This document shows, piece by piece, positions 29,936-38,628 of a DNA stretch of 64,000 bases (within the stretch, counting starts at the first letter, position 1; each line of letters starts with the position of its first letter). The stretch spans positions 1,131,099 to 1,195,098 of the forward strand of contig NZ_FXAW01000001.1 of assembly GCF_900177665.1 (NCBI RefSeq), written 5' to 3'. Origin of the DNA: Marivirga sericea. Lineage in GTDB: Bacteria; Bacteroidota; Bacteroidia; Cytophagales; Cyclobacteriaceae. The position numbers were made by a program, and so were the translations under genes. Below the pieces are notes generated by a model that searched no databases, was not told the origin of the DNA, and was given only the letters and a program-made list of their open reading frames with translations.

Positions 29936-31579
29936 TTACTGATAATCAGCCGGAATCTTTCTCGCCTTAGAAGCTTTCTCGAAAGCATACGCCAATAGTA
30001 ATACTTTCTGTTCAGAATACGGTTCTGCAATAAAAGTCAACCCCTTGGGCTGACCGCTCGCCTCATATCCCATTGGAACGGTTAAAGCAGGGTGATGAGC
30101 TACTGCTGCATAGCCTGCACTCCAGTTATTAATAGATATAACAGCATCCAAATCATTCTCCTGCATCATCGTTTCGAAATATCGCCTTCCTTCACTCATC
30201 AAACGGGTTTTCAAACTATCGAATGCTACTACTGAAGTAGAGTCATTTACAACCCCTTCAAATCTGGCTTGTCCGTAAGGAATTCTTACTGAAGAATCTT
30301 TTAAATTATATTGAATTACGTCCTGAACAGAGTGTAAATCAATACTTGAGCCAGCATAATTCTCAAAATAATGAGGTAAATCAGCTTTCATATCGAGGTT
30401 TAGTAATGTCAAAAAACCAGATAGATTCACTTCTGGTGCTTCCACCTCAACTAATACAGCACCTTGCTCCTCAAGTTTCTTAATATTCAATTTATATAAA
30501 GAGTCCGCCAAAAAACCTTTCATTATGCCTAATCTCATCCCAGATAAATCATTTTCTTCTAAAGATTTCCAGTACTCCTTATCGGAAGAGTTTCCAAGAG
30601 TGATTTCATCTCTTGGATCTTCGCCTGTCAAAGCTGAAAGCATAATGGCGTTATCTATAACATTTCTAGTCATTGGGCCAGGTGTATCCAAAGTGCTGGA
30701 AATAGGTACTATTCCTCCCCTACTCAACAATCCCACCGTTGGCTTCAACCCTACTATTGAATTAGAACTAGATGGCGATAAAATAGAACCTGATGTTTCA
30801 GTTCCTATTGCACCTGCTGCATAGTTAGCAGCAATAGCAGAACCACTACCCGAGCTTGATCCACCGGTATCAAACATTCCTCTACCATATGGATTTAAGG
30901 TTTGTCCACCTATAGCATTATAACCATTGGGACAGCCATCGCATAAGAAATTAGCCCATTCACTTAAACTAGATTTTCCCAGAATGATGGCTCCACTATT
31001 TTCTAATTGGCTCACAATAAATGCATCCTCCGTTTGATTATTCTGTAAAGCCACGGCACCAGCTGTTGTAGGAATACCTTTAAAATTTATATTATCCTTC
31101 AATAGAATCGGCATTCCATAAATAGGATGATGATCCTCAGAACTATTCTGATCCCTTTCGATGGCTTCTTGCACCGCATCAGGATTAATAGAAATAATAT
31201 TATTTAAGGTACTCAAACTATCATTTTCGAAAAGTACTATTCGATACAAATACCATTGAGTCAACTCTTTATAGCTAAGTTTCCCTTCAGATATCGCAGT
31301 TTGCATACTTAACATATCCTGTTCTAATATCAAGGGCGTTAACAGCTGATATTCCTTATCTCCAAAATCACTAATTTGCGGTTCTATTTGCTTCCATAAA
31401 TCATTTCTGTCGCTCACTTTTGACTGAATCAATTTATATCGCATCTGTTGAGATTCATGATCAGCATTTTCGGCAAGCAAGGATGTCTCATCATAAGGAA
31501 CCCAAGTATCAATTTTGGTCTCTGGCTTATTCTCGCATGCCCAAAAACCCAATATTAGCAAGTAAAATATTCTTTTCAT
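29936..31579 (-). CDS. Amidase-signature-family lipoprotein
   Basis: 547 residues, predicted lipoprotein (signal ending GFWAC, Cys15), so it acts in the envelope. Amidase signature enzymes hydrolyse amides with a Ser-cisSer-Lys triad. The lysine is in MPILLKDNINFKG, and the Gly/Ser-rich segment FDTGGSSSGSGSAIAANYAA with the following TETSGSILSPSS supplies the two serines. A late region SAGYAAVAHHPALTVPMGY is typical. The substrate is unknown; Bacteroidota relatives are often annotated simply as amidase. The nearest upstream gene on this strand ends 108 nt away. Confidence 0.9.
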   Translation of the reverse strand: MKRIFYLLILGFWACENKPETKIDTWVPYDETSLLAENADHESQQMRYKLIQSKVSDRNDLWKQIEPQISDFGDKEYQLLTPLILEQDMLSMQTAISEGKLSYKELTQWYLYRIVLFENDSLSTLNNIISINPDAVQEAIERDQNSSEDHHPIYGMPILLKDNINFKGIPTTAGAVALQNNQTEDAFIVSQLENSGAIILGKSSLSEWANFLCDGCPNGYNAIGGQTLNPYGRGMFDTGGSSSGSGSAIAANYAAGAIGTETSGSILSPSSSNSIVGLKPTVGLLSRGGIVPISSTLDTPGPMTRNVIDNAIMLSALTGEDPRDEITLGNSSDKEYWKSLEENDLSGMRLGIMKGFLADSLYKLNIKKLEEQGAVLVEVEAPEVNLSGFLTLLNLDMKADLPHYFENYAGSSIDLHSVQDVIQYNLKDSSVRIPYGQARFEGVVNDSTSVVAFDSLKTRLMSEGRRYFETMMQENDLDAVISINNWSAGYAAVAHHPALTVPMGYEASGQPKGLTFIAEPYSEQKVLLLAYAFEKASKARKIPADYQ

Positions 31580-31687
31580 TATATAAGAGTTAGGTAGTTT
31601 AATAAATCAGTTCCCAATATAAACATTATTAAACCCTTTTATTTAAGGCTATTTTAATTTTACAGGATTGGTTGTTTTTCCTTATAA

Positions 31688-32656
31688 TCAATAAAACTCC
31701 GGACTATTAAAGAATATCCCCCAGTAAACCTTCGCCTGTCGTAATTTTTGATCCTCTTCATAAAGAAATGCATCACCATTTTGATCTATCATAGGAACAT
31801 GACGGCTCTTCGCGGTATTCCATTTTTTAGGCCAAATGGGTAAGTCATGCATAAATTTATTTTGAATAACGTTTCTGATCATTTCATGGTCATAACCAGC
31901 TGATAATGCTAATTGGTTTCCAAATGGAAGTTGACGAGCATAGTCAATCGCAAGAATTCCGTGAGAATACTTTCCGTAAGGAGTATCACTTAAGTCAAAG
32001 TAGCCATATCGTGAAAAACTTGAAGAATTGATTCTTTTGGTATTAGGATGGTCTTTATTACCTGTCCAAAAAATAAATGAAGTTGCAATGCTTTGTACAG
32101 AATCTTGATAACCAATTCTGATGGCAGCAGTCCTAAACTTATCTACTGACTTTGCTGCAAGTAGATCATTTTCATGCAATATAAAAAAATGTCCGAAGTT
32201 CAGACCTAGCTCTCCTGTTGGTTGTTTTGTATTCCACTTGTTAAAATAATATCGATAGAAGTAATGAAATTCATAAAAATGATCATTACTAAAAGGTGAA
32301 TCAATATACGGCCGATAAATTGTGGAATACTGCTGAAAAGCTGAAGCCCATTTCACCCCTACTATTTGTTGAAAAGACTTTTCATAAAACCCAAGATCCT
32401 GGAAAGTATACAGTAAATCATAACGAATCGTCAAATTGGCATAAGATTTACCAATACTACTGGAAAAATAAGACCCTAACCGGTTTTGATGAGAGCCTAT
32501 TTGTAAACTTATTCCAGCTCGCACATAGAAACTAAGATTTCCGTTTTTGATAGACTTTTCCTGTGCATATGAATTAGGAGGAAAGAGGCTAATTACTGAG
32601 AACAGCAAAATCACAATTAAAGCGAGCCATCCCTTAGGTTTCATTGCTTCTATCAC
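31688..32656 (-). CDS. Exported protein of unknown function
   Basis: 322 residues. A long N-terminal signal (about 1-31, LIVILLFSVISLFPPNSYAQ) is followed by sequence rich in aromatic residues and alternating polar/hydrophobic strands, suggesting an outer-membrane or periplasmic beta protein. A conserved-looking C-terminal stretch (MIRNVIQNKFMHDLPIWPKK, then VPMIDQNGDAFLYEEDQKLR) reminds me of proteins labelled polymorphic toxin type 23 in this phylum, but I am not sure, and no immunity gene is seen. The next gene on the same strand is another exported protein, so they may be expressed together. Confidence 0.55.
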   Translation of the reverse strand: MIEAMKPKGWLALIVILLFSVISLFPPNSYAQEKSIKNGNLSFYVRAGISLQIGSHQNRLGSYFSSSIGKSYANLTIRYDLLYTFQDLGFYEKSFQQIVGVKWASAFQQYSTIYRPYIDSPFSNDHFYEFHYFYRYYFNKWNTKQPTGELGLNFGHFFILHENDLLAAKSVDKFRTAAIRIGYQDSVQSIATSFIFWTGNKDHPNTKRINSSSFSRYGYFDLSDTPYGKYSHGILAIDYARQLPFGNQLALSAGYDHEMIRNVIQNKFMHDLPIWPKKWNTAKSRHVPMIDQNGDAFLYEEDQKLRQAKVYWGIFFNSPEFY

Positions 32657-32754
32657 GAAATAGCTTATTATAATACATTACAATTCATTTTTGATTTGCG
32701 GACGACAAAAGTAACTAGATAATATCATTAATCTACTCAGGATCACATGCCGGT

Positions 32755-33540
32755 TTAAAACTTGTAATTAACCCCAGCAGTAAAATTATAAATTGTCTGC
32801 GTGATGGGAACTATCGGTTCATCTTCATAAGAAAGCGTGAAGCTATTATTTATACCTAATTTCTCTGTAATTTTAGAATTTATATTGAGTTCAATGCTGT
32901 ATCGGTTTCGCCATAGTTCTTCCTCAGGATCATAAGTAGTTTGATAATAATTAATAGTGTTAATATCAATGTAATCATTTACATCCCACCGAAATCCAAT
33001 ATAATTAGTTGATTTTATAAAACTTACCTTCATTTGCTTCTCAGTACCCGGTATCAACCAAGCCTCATATTCCCACATGATTCCAGGACTAAAGAAAAAA
33101 CTAAAATTCTTTCTTTTAATAAAATCATTTCGAATACCAAGACCACCAATCCAGCGAGGGAATAAGCCTCTAAAATTGTCGTACTGAAATTGTACAAAAG
33201 CCTCAGGGTGCATTCTACGATTTTCAAAGATACTGAATCTAAGATGTTGAAATCCTGTATTCAAAAAAGCATCTTCATTTATTTCAAGATAAGAAAAATC
33301 GTTAATTAATGATAGTCTAGCATTCTTAGGAAAAATAGCAATGCTAGATTTGAAACTGGCTCCTAAAAACTCAACTGGTTCATTAGCTGCGGCACTTCTA
33401 TTATACATTGAAAAACTGGCTGTCATATTACCCTTTATTAAACTGCTGTCTTTCTCAATCTTGGAACTTTGAAGGTTCAATATCTGACTAATTCCTGCAT
33501 GTGAGAGGCAGATAAAAACTGCTACTAAAAAAAACTTCAT
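32755..33540 (-). CDS. Exported protein, probable outer-membrane beta-barrel (DUF481-like)
   Basis: I place the start at 33540 (MKFFLVAVFICLSHAGISQ), which gives a clean signal peptide and 261 residues. The longer frame to 33642 adds 34 residues that would bury the signal. The mature part is repeated amphipathic strands (FQHLRFSIFENRRMHPEAFV, FSFFFSPGIMWEYEAWLI, RYSIELNINSKITEKLGINN) ending in an aromatic residue (VNYKF), as outer-membrane barrels do. It resembles the DUF481 group of salt-induced barrel proteins. Specific role unknown. Confidence 0.65.
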   Translation of the reverse strand: MKFFLVAVFICLSHAGISQILNLQSSKIEKDSSLIKGNMTASFSMYNRSAAANEPVEFLGASFKSSIAIFPKNARLSLINDFSYLEINEDAFLNTGFQHLRFSIFENRRMHPEAFVQFQYDNFRGLFPRWIGGLGIRNDFIKRKNFSFFFSPGIMWEYEAWLIPGTEKQMKVSFIKSTNYIGFRWDVNDYIDINTINYYQTTYDPEEELWRNRYSIELNINSKITEKLGINNSFTLSYEDEPIVPITQTIYNFTAGVNYKF

Positions 33541-33997
33541 TAAAACTCTTTTACCTATTAACAAAGGACAAATATTATTATAAAATAAGCAGCTACAAAG
33601 CATTCTAGAAGGAGATATTATTACGAACAGTCTAAAAAACATGAATCCTTACTACTTCTGCAATAAACTATTAAATCTTTGTGCTTAAGCAATTGGTATT
33701 TATCATTTGTATTGCTTTGCCTAGAAAAAATATCTCTTGATAAGAAATATTATATTGAAATTAAATCGCTTCCACATTGTCCTACAAAATAATATTTGGG
33801 TATTTTTTACACAATAGCGATTTATCAAAAAATAATTCTTACCTTTGTGCAACAATTACAATCCTAGGCTACTCGAAAGGTTCGAAAATGGCTTGGGTTA
33901 AGCCAGGGAATAATCGAGAGTCGCTTTAATGCAATAGGCTGCTTAGCAGTCATGTCACAACATATCCCTGATATTGTATTAAATTTTAAAAGAACAC
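33541..33997. other. 457-bp divergent region with a structured-looking leader for the DEAD-box gene
   Basis: The left half (33541-33835) is AT-rich with nothing recognisable. From 33848 to 33997 the base composition changes and several hairpins can be drawn: 33872-33876 with 33914-33918 (CTCGA/TCGAG) enclosing 33889-33894 with 33900-33905 (TGGCTT/AAGCCA), then 33937-33942 with 33946-33951 (GGCTGC/GCAGTC including a G-T pair). This is compatible with a regulated 5' leader or a small RNA. I cannot assign it to a known RNA family. Confidence 0.5.
33840..33847 (+). promoter_or_regulatory. Candidate -7 box for the DEAD-box helicase gene
   Basis: TACCTTTG matches TAnnTTTG. It lies 150 nt before the ATG, implying a leader of roughly 145 nt that contains the hairpins described for this region. 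No clear TTG element is seen at the expected upstream distance. Confidence 0.45.
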
Positions 33998-35785
33998 ATG
34001 TTAACATTTGAAGAATTAGGCCTTAAGCCTGACATCCTAAAAGCAATTTTAGAAATTGGTTTTGTGGAACCTACTGCTATTCAGCAAAAAACTATTCCAC
34101 ATTTATTAAATACTAAGCAAGACCTTATAGCCTTAGCTCAAACGGGTTCTGGTAAAACAGCTGCCTTTGGGTTACCTGTTATCAACCAGATAGATAGTGA
34201 ATCTAAAAAAACACAATCATTAGTATTGTGCCCTACAAGAGAATTAGCCATTCAAATTGCGAATGACTTTAACTCTTACACTAAATATTCTAAAAAATTA
34301 GATGTAGTTCCAGTATACGGTGGTGCTAGTATAGAAACGCAAATCAAATCGTTAAATAAAGGTGCTCAGATTGTGGTGGGTACACCGGGTCGTGTAGTGG
34401 ATTTGATTAAAAGAAAAAAGTTAAAATTAGAAGACATTGAATGGGTAGTGCTTGATGAAGCAGATGAAATGTTGAATATGGGTTTTAAGGATGATTTGGA
34501 TTTCATCTTATCACATACACCTGATCAAAGACAAACCTTATTGTTCTCTGCGACTATGTCGAAGGAAGTATTAAGGATTTCTAACAACTATATGAACAAT
34601 CCTGAGGAAATATCTTCAGGAAAAAGAAATCAGGGTGCTGATAAAGTAGAGCATTTCTATTTCGTAGTGAATGGCAGAGACAAATACTTAGCCTTGAAGA
34701 GAATTGCGGATATCAATCCTGATATTTATGCTATCATCTTCTGTAGAACTAAGAGAGAAACACAAGAAATCTCTGACCAATTGATGGCAGATGGCTACAA
34801 TGCTGATTGTTTGCATGGTGATTTATCACAAGCGCAAAGAGATGCGGTAATGGGTCGTTATAGAAAAAAGAATTTACAAATGTTGGTAGCTACAGATGTG
34901 GCAGCCAGAGGGTTGGATGTAAATGAAATCACGCACGTAATCAATTACAATATTCCTGACGATTTAGAAACCTATACCCACCGAAGTGGTCGTACTGGTC
35001 GTGCTGGAAAAGCGGGTATCTCAATGGCGATTATAGGCCCAAGAGACCTTAATAAAATCAAGCAATTAGAGCGTATTTTAGGCAAAACATTCACTAAAGC
35101 TGAAGTTCCTGCAGGAGATGCCGTAATTGAAAAGCAATTGATGTCCTTCATCGAAAAAGTGAAGTCTACAGAAGTTGAAGAAAAACAAATTGAGCCTTTT
35201 ATCAACAATATTGCTGCTGAGTTTGAAGATTTAAGCCGAGAAGACCTCATCAAGAAATTCGTTTCTTTGGAATTCAATAAATTTTTGGATTACTACAAAA
35301 ACTCTGCTGACCTAAATCAAAATGCCAAAGCAGGAAGAGATAGAGATTCGGACAGAGGAGGCGATAGAAGCGATCGAAGAAGAAAAGGTGGTGATTTTAC
35401 TAAGTTATTCTTGAACATAGGCGAAAAGGATAATTTGAATGCAGGTACGTTGTTAGGCTGGATAAATGGCTTGCAAAGTGTTCCAAATGGAATTGAATTT
35501 GGTAAAATTGATGTTCAGAGAAGCTTTACTTTCATGGAAGTAGAAAGCCAACATGAGCAGACAGTTTTAGGTGCATTGAACGTGAGTGAATTTGATGGGC
35601 GTAAAGTCGTAGCCGAACCTAAAACGGGCGGAGGGCCAAGAACATCAAATAGATCTGATAAATCTGACAGACCAGACAAGAAAAGAGGAAGTGGATTCAA
35701 AAAACGCCCTGCTTCAGGTGGAGATAGAAAATCTGGCGGAAGAGCTAGAGTGAAAGCCGGATCCGGTGGTGGAAGAAGAAGATAA
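33998..35785 (+). CDS. DEAD-box RNA helicase with DbpA-like RRM and Arg/Gly-rich tail
   Basis: ATP-dependent RNA helicase of the DeaD/CsdA type, acting in ribosome assembly, mRNA turnover and cold adaptation (family knowledge). 595 residues. Q-motif in PTAIQQKTIP, motif I AQTGSGKT at 47-54, PTRELA, motif II DEAD at 153-156, motif III SAT, motif VI HRSGRTGRAG. After a linker, a DbpA/CsdA RNA-binding domain is at about 455-535 (FLNIGEKDNLNAGTLLGWIN). The last 60 residues are rich in Arg, Gly, Lys and Ser, likely for RNA binding. It is expressed alone between its long leader and a terminator. Confidence 0.95.
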   Translation: MLTFEELGLKPDILKAILEIGFVEPTAIQQKTIPHLLNTKQDLIALAQTGSGKTAAFGLPVINQIDSESKKTQSLVLCPTRELAIQIANDFNSYTKYSKKLDVVPVYGGASIETQIKSLNKGAQIVVGTPGRVVDLIKRKKLKLEDIEWVVLDEADEMLNMGFKDDLDFILSHTPDQRQTLLFSATMSKEVLRISNNYMNNPEEISSGKRNQGADKVEHFYFVVNGRDKYLALKRIADINPDIYAIIFCRTKRETQEISDQLMADGYNADCLHGDLSQAQRDAVMGRYRKKNLQMLVATDVAARGLDVNEITHVINYNIPDDLETYTHRSGRTGRAGKAGISMAIIGPRDLNKIKQLERILGKTFTKAEVPAGDAVIEKQLMSFIEKVKSTEVEEKQIEPFINNIAAEFEDLSREDLIKKFVSLEFNKFLDYYKNSADLNQNAKAGRDRDSDRGGDRSDRRRKGGDFTKLFLNIGEKDNLNAGTLLGWINGLQSVPNGIEFGKIDVQRSFTFMEVESQHEQTVLGALNVSEFDGRKVVAEPKTGGGPRTSNRSDKSDRPDKKRGSGFKKRPASGGDRKSGGRARVKAGSGGGRRR

Positions 35786-36158
35786 TTTTCAAGTTAGGAG
35801 TTAGAAAACTTGAAGCTAGAAGTATGATTTAGCTTAAGATTCCTAAACATTAAAAATAAATGGAAAGCCTTTTTGCAGTAATGTAGAAAGGCTTTTTTGG
35901 TTTAAACCATCACATAGGTTTTACACTCAAACACATTTCTAGTCAATAACATCATCTGATATTAAACTTAGCATTCTAAAAATAAATAGGGCTAAGTGTA
36001 AAAATTACACTATCCTTTTCTCCAAATTAACTCCTGTCTATCAATAAGTTAACATACATTTAAATTTATAGACTTAACCTTTCACCAAAAATTCTTATGT
36101 TTTATTCAATAGATTTCCTAATTTCATTCCACTTAAACTATTACAAAAATTAATTACT
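35786..36158. other. 373-bp intergenic region after the DEAD-box gene
   Basis: It begins with repeat-like sequence (AAGTTAGGAGTTAGAAAACT around 35791-35810), then a terminator at 35864-35898, then AT-rich DNA upstream of the Gfo/Idh gene in which I see no clear promoter or RNA gene. Confidence 0.5.
35864..35898 (+). terminator. Rho-independent terminator after the DEAD-box helicase gene
   Basis: 9-bp stem AAAGCCTTT (35864-35872) with AAAGGCTTT (35887-35895) followed by a T run to 35898; 14-nt loop. Confidence 0.8.
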
Positions 36159-37649
36159 ATGGACGACTCAAATAAAGACAATCATTTAAACAGGCGTAAA
36201 TTCTTGCGCAATATGGGGTTGGCAGCAGCCGGTATCACTATTGTACCAAGTAATGTAATTGCTGGCTTAGGGCATACAGCACCCAGTGATAAGCTAAATA
36301 TCGCAGGAATTGGAGTAGGTGGCATGGGCCGTACTAATTTGCGACACATGAAGTCGCAAAATATTGTGGCTTTAGCTGATGTGGATTGGAAATATGCGGA
36401 CAAAACTTTCAAGGACTATCCAAAAGCAAAAAAGTATAAGGATTACCGTAAGATGTTGGAAGAAATGGATAAAGATATTGATGCTGTTATGATCAGTACA
36501 CCAGACCATACGCATTACGTATCTGCTAAAGATTCTATGAATGCTGGTAAGCACATATATCTTCAGAAACCATTAACACATTCCGTTTATGAATCTAGAA
36601 AACTTCGGGAGCTTGCAGACAAAACTGGAGTAGCCACTCAAATGGGTAACCAAGGAAATTCCTCCGATGATATGCGAAAAGTATGCGAATGGATTTGGAA
36701 TGGTGAAATTGGTGAAGTAACTAAAGTTGATGCTTGGACCGATCGACCTATCTGGCCACAAGGTTTAGAAAGACCTAAAGAAGAAATGAACGTTCCTAGC
36801 ACCCTAGATTGGGATTTGTTTTTAGGACCTGCAGCGGAAAGACCCTACCATGAAGCCTATACGCCTTGGAACTGGAGAGCTTGGTGGGATTTTGGCACTG
36901 GAGCATTAGGAGATATGGCCTGTCATATCATGGATCCTGTTTATAAAGCATTAGAGTTAGGCTATCCCTATGCTTTTCAGGCTTCATCAACTCAGGTAAA
37001 TACTGAAAGTGCTCCTGTAGCAGAAAAAGTAACTTACTATTTTGGTGAAAGACCTAAAAAAGGCAAAATCAATATGCCAGCTGTAGAATTCACATGGTAT
37101 GATGGAGGATTAAAACCCGATAGGCCAGAAGGTTTAAAAGAAGGAATGTATCCTGGAGACCAAATGGGTTGGGGTGGCGCCATATTTTATGGAACAAAAG
37201 GTACTCTAATATGCGGTACCTATGCTATGGAACCATTTATAATTGGTAGAGAAGATAATCCGCCACCTGTAACAAACGAATTAAGAAGAATTCCGAATGC
37301 TATGGAAGGTGGCCATGAAATGGACTTTGTACGTGCAGCCAAAGAAGATAAAAAATCAAGAGTAGAATGTAGTTCTAACTTCGCTTATGCAGGCCCATTA
37401 AATGAGGTCGTAGTATCAGGTAATTTAGCAGTTAGATTACAAGATTTAAGGAGAAAGCTAGACTGGGATGCTGAGAACATGAAAATCACCAATATTGGAG
37501 ACGATGAGGAAATTAGGGTAGTCAGTACAGATAGTTTCACAGTTGTTGATGGAAATCCTAGATTCGATACAAAATATCAAACTATAAATGCCAAAAAAGC
37601 AGCTGAAGATTATATAAAACGTCCTTATAGAAAAGGCTGGAATTATTAA
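36159..37649 (+). CDS. Gfo/Idh/MocA-family oxidoreductase with Tat-type signal
   Basis: NAD(P)-dependent sugar or glycoside oxidoreductase, 496 residues. The N-terminus NRRKFLRNMGLAAAGITIVP is a twin-arginine-like signal, so it is probably exported folded with its cofactor. Rossmann segment LNIAGIGVGGMGRTNLRHMK; the family box YLQKPLTHSVYE (EKP-equivalent, here QKP); the long C-terminal domain with WNWRAWWDFGTGALGDMACH is typical of the large Bacteroidota subgroup. It is followed by a DUF1080 gene and a TIM-barrel epimerase-like gene, a combination associated with oxidation and cleavage of glycosides through 3-keto intermediates. Exact substrate unknown. Confidence 0.88.
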   Translation: MDDSNKDNHLNRRKFLRNMGLAAAGITIVPSNVIAGLGHTAPSDKLNIAGIGVGGMGRTNLRHMKSQNIVALADVDWKYADKTFKDYPKAKKYKDYRKMLEEMDKDIDAVMISTPDHTHYVSAKDSMNAGKHIYLQKPLTHSVYESRKLRELADKTGVATQMGNQGNSSDDMRKVCEWIWNGEIGEVTKVDAWTDRPIWPQGLERPKEEMNVPSTLDWDLFLGPAAERPYHEAYTPWNWRAWWDFGTGALGDMACHIMDPVYKALELGYPYAFQASSTQVNTESAPVAEKVTYYFGERPKKGKINMPAVEFTWYDGGLKPDRPEGLKEGMYPGDQMGWGGAIFYGTKGTLICGTYAMEPFIIGREDNPPPVTNELRRIPNAMEGGHEMDFVRAAKEDKKSRVECSSNFAYAGPLNEVVVSGNLAVRLQDLRRKLDWDAENMKITNIGDDEEIRVVSTDSFTVVDGNPRFDTKYQTINAKKAAEDYIKRPYRKGWNY

Positions 37650-37672
37650 TTGCTCAGCTATTTATATTTAAA

Positions 37673-37703
37673 TCCAGTTGGCTCAAAAGAAGAATCAACT
37701 GGA
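37673..37703 (+). terminator. Weak hairpin between the Gfo/Idh and DUF1080 genes
   Basis: 8-bp stem TCCAGTTG (37673-37680) with CAACTGGA (37696-37703), 15-nt loop, followed by an AT-rich stretch without a solid T run. It may reduce read-through or stabilise the upstream mRNA; not a strong terminator. Confidence 0.35.
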
Positions 37704-37757
37704 ATTATTTCTAAACAAGAATAAGTATATTTTTTGAAAATTTTAATAAAGAGAACA

Positions 37758-38573
37758 ATGAAAAAATCATTATTTATCGGTTTCATCGCGTTGACAGCTA
37801 TATATGCATGCGATAGCGGAAAAAAAGGAAGCACTGAAGAAAGTGCAGATTCTACCGCAACTGAAGAAGTTATAGAGGAAGTTACTGCAGTAGCTACAGG
37901 CCCCAATACGTTAACTTCAAAAGAAAAAGAAGATGGTTGGAAGTTATTATTCGATGGAAAAACAACTGATGGCTGGCGCGGATATAAAAAGGAGACTTTT
38001 CCTGTGGCTTGGAATATTGATAATAACGCACTTCATATTCAAGGTTCCGGTCGTGGTGAAGCTGGTGCACAAGACGGAGGCGACATTGTGTACGATCAGG
38101 AATTTGCTGACTTTCACTTGAAAGTAGAATGGATGGTCGATAGCGCAGCAAATTCTGGTATTCTTTATCGTGGTAAAGAAGAGTATGATTACATCTGGAA
38201 GACTGCTCCTGAAATGCAAGTACTGGACAATAAACATCATCCTGATGCAAAATTAGGAAAAAACGGAAACAGAAAAGCTGGATCTTTATATGACCTTATT
38301 GCAGCAAATCCACAAAACTTTAAAGGTCACGGCACTTGGAATCAAGCAGAAGTTATTGCTAAAGGAAATGACATCGTTCATATTCAAAATGGAGATACTG
38401 TCGTACAATATACCATCGGTTCTGAGAGAATGGCGAATCTAGTTGCCAATAGCAAGTGGGCTGATATAGGCAATGAAAACTGGGGGGCGATTGCAGCTAA
38501 AGGTTTCTTTGCTCTCCAAGATCATGGAGATGATGTATGGTTTAGAAATATCAAAATTAAGGAATTGAAATAA
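37758..38573 (+). CDS. DUF1080 (3-keto-disaccharide hydrolase domain) lipoprotein
   Basis: 271 residues from the ATG at 37758. An upstream in-frame ATG (37734) adds eight residues before the signal and is less likely. The lipoprotein signal ends LTAIYAC, followed by an acidic Ser/Glu-rich linker. The DUF1080 domain begins at GWKLLFDGKTTDGWRGYKKE and shows SGILYRGKEEYDYIWKTAPE, LDNKHHPDAK and the end GFFALQDHGDDVWFRNIKIK. The fold is concanavalin-like; family members act on 3-keto-glycosides or their elimination products (established for some, inferred here). Neighbours support this pathway. Confidence 0.9.
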   Translation: MKKSLFIGFIALTAIYACDSGKKGSTEESADSTATEEVIEEVTAVATGPNTLTSKEKEDGWKLLFDGKTTDGWRGYKKETFPVAWNIDNNALHIQGSGRGEAGAQDGGDIVYDQEFADFHLKVEWMVDSAANSGILYRGKEEYDYIWKTAPEMQVLDNKHHPDAKLGKNGNRKAGSLYDLIAANPQNFKGHGTWNQAEVIAKGNDIVHIQNGDTVVQYTIGSERMANLVANSKWADIGNENWGAIAAKGFFALQDHGDDVWFRNIKIKELK

Positions 38574-38577
38574 GTTT

Positions 38578-38622
38578 GAAGTCAGAAGTTGGAAGTACTT
38601 CGAACTTCCAACTTCTGACTTC
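38578..38622. repeat. 19-bp perfect inverted repeat between converging genes
   Basis: Arms 38578-38596 (GAAGTCAGAAGTTGGAAGT) and 38604-38622 match perfectly around a 7-nt spacer. It sits 4 nt after the DUF1080 stop and 6 nt before the end of the opposite gene. There is no T run, but the hairpin is strong. The AGAAGTTGGAAGT-type sequence looks like a dispersed intergenic repeat, with a weaker relative near 35791. Confidence 0.85.
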
Positions 38623-38628
38623 CCACTT

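Noticed and set aside
31688-32656. Calling this gene a polymorphic toxin
   Set aside because: Only a vague recollection of C-terminal similarity; no delivery domain and no immunity gene next to it, so left as unknown.
33541-33642. N-terminal extension of the DUF481-like protein
   Set aside because: It would place 34 residues before a clean signal peptide, which would not function internally.
33871-33905. tRNA-like T-loop (GGTTCGAAA) upstream of the DEAD-box gene
   Set aside because: No acceptor stem, anticodon arm or CCA-compatible end can be drawn, so it is treated as part of a leader.
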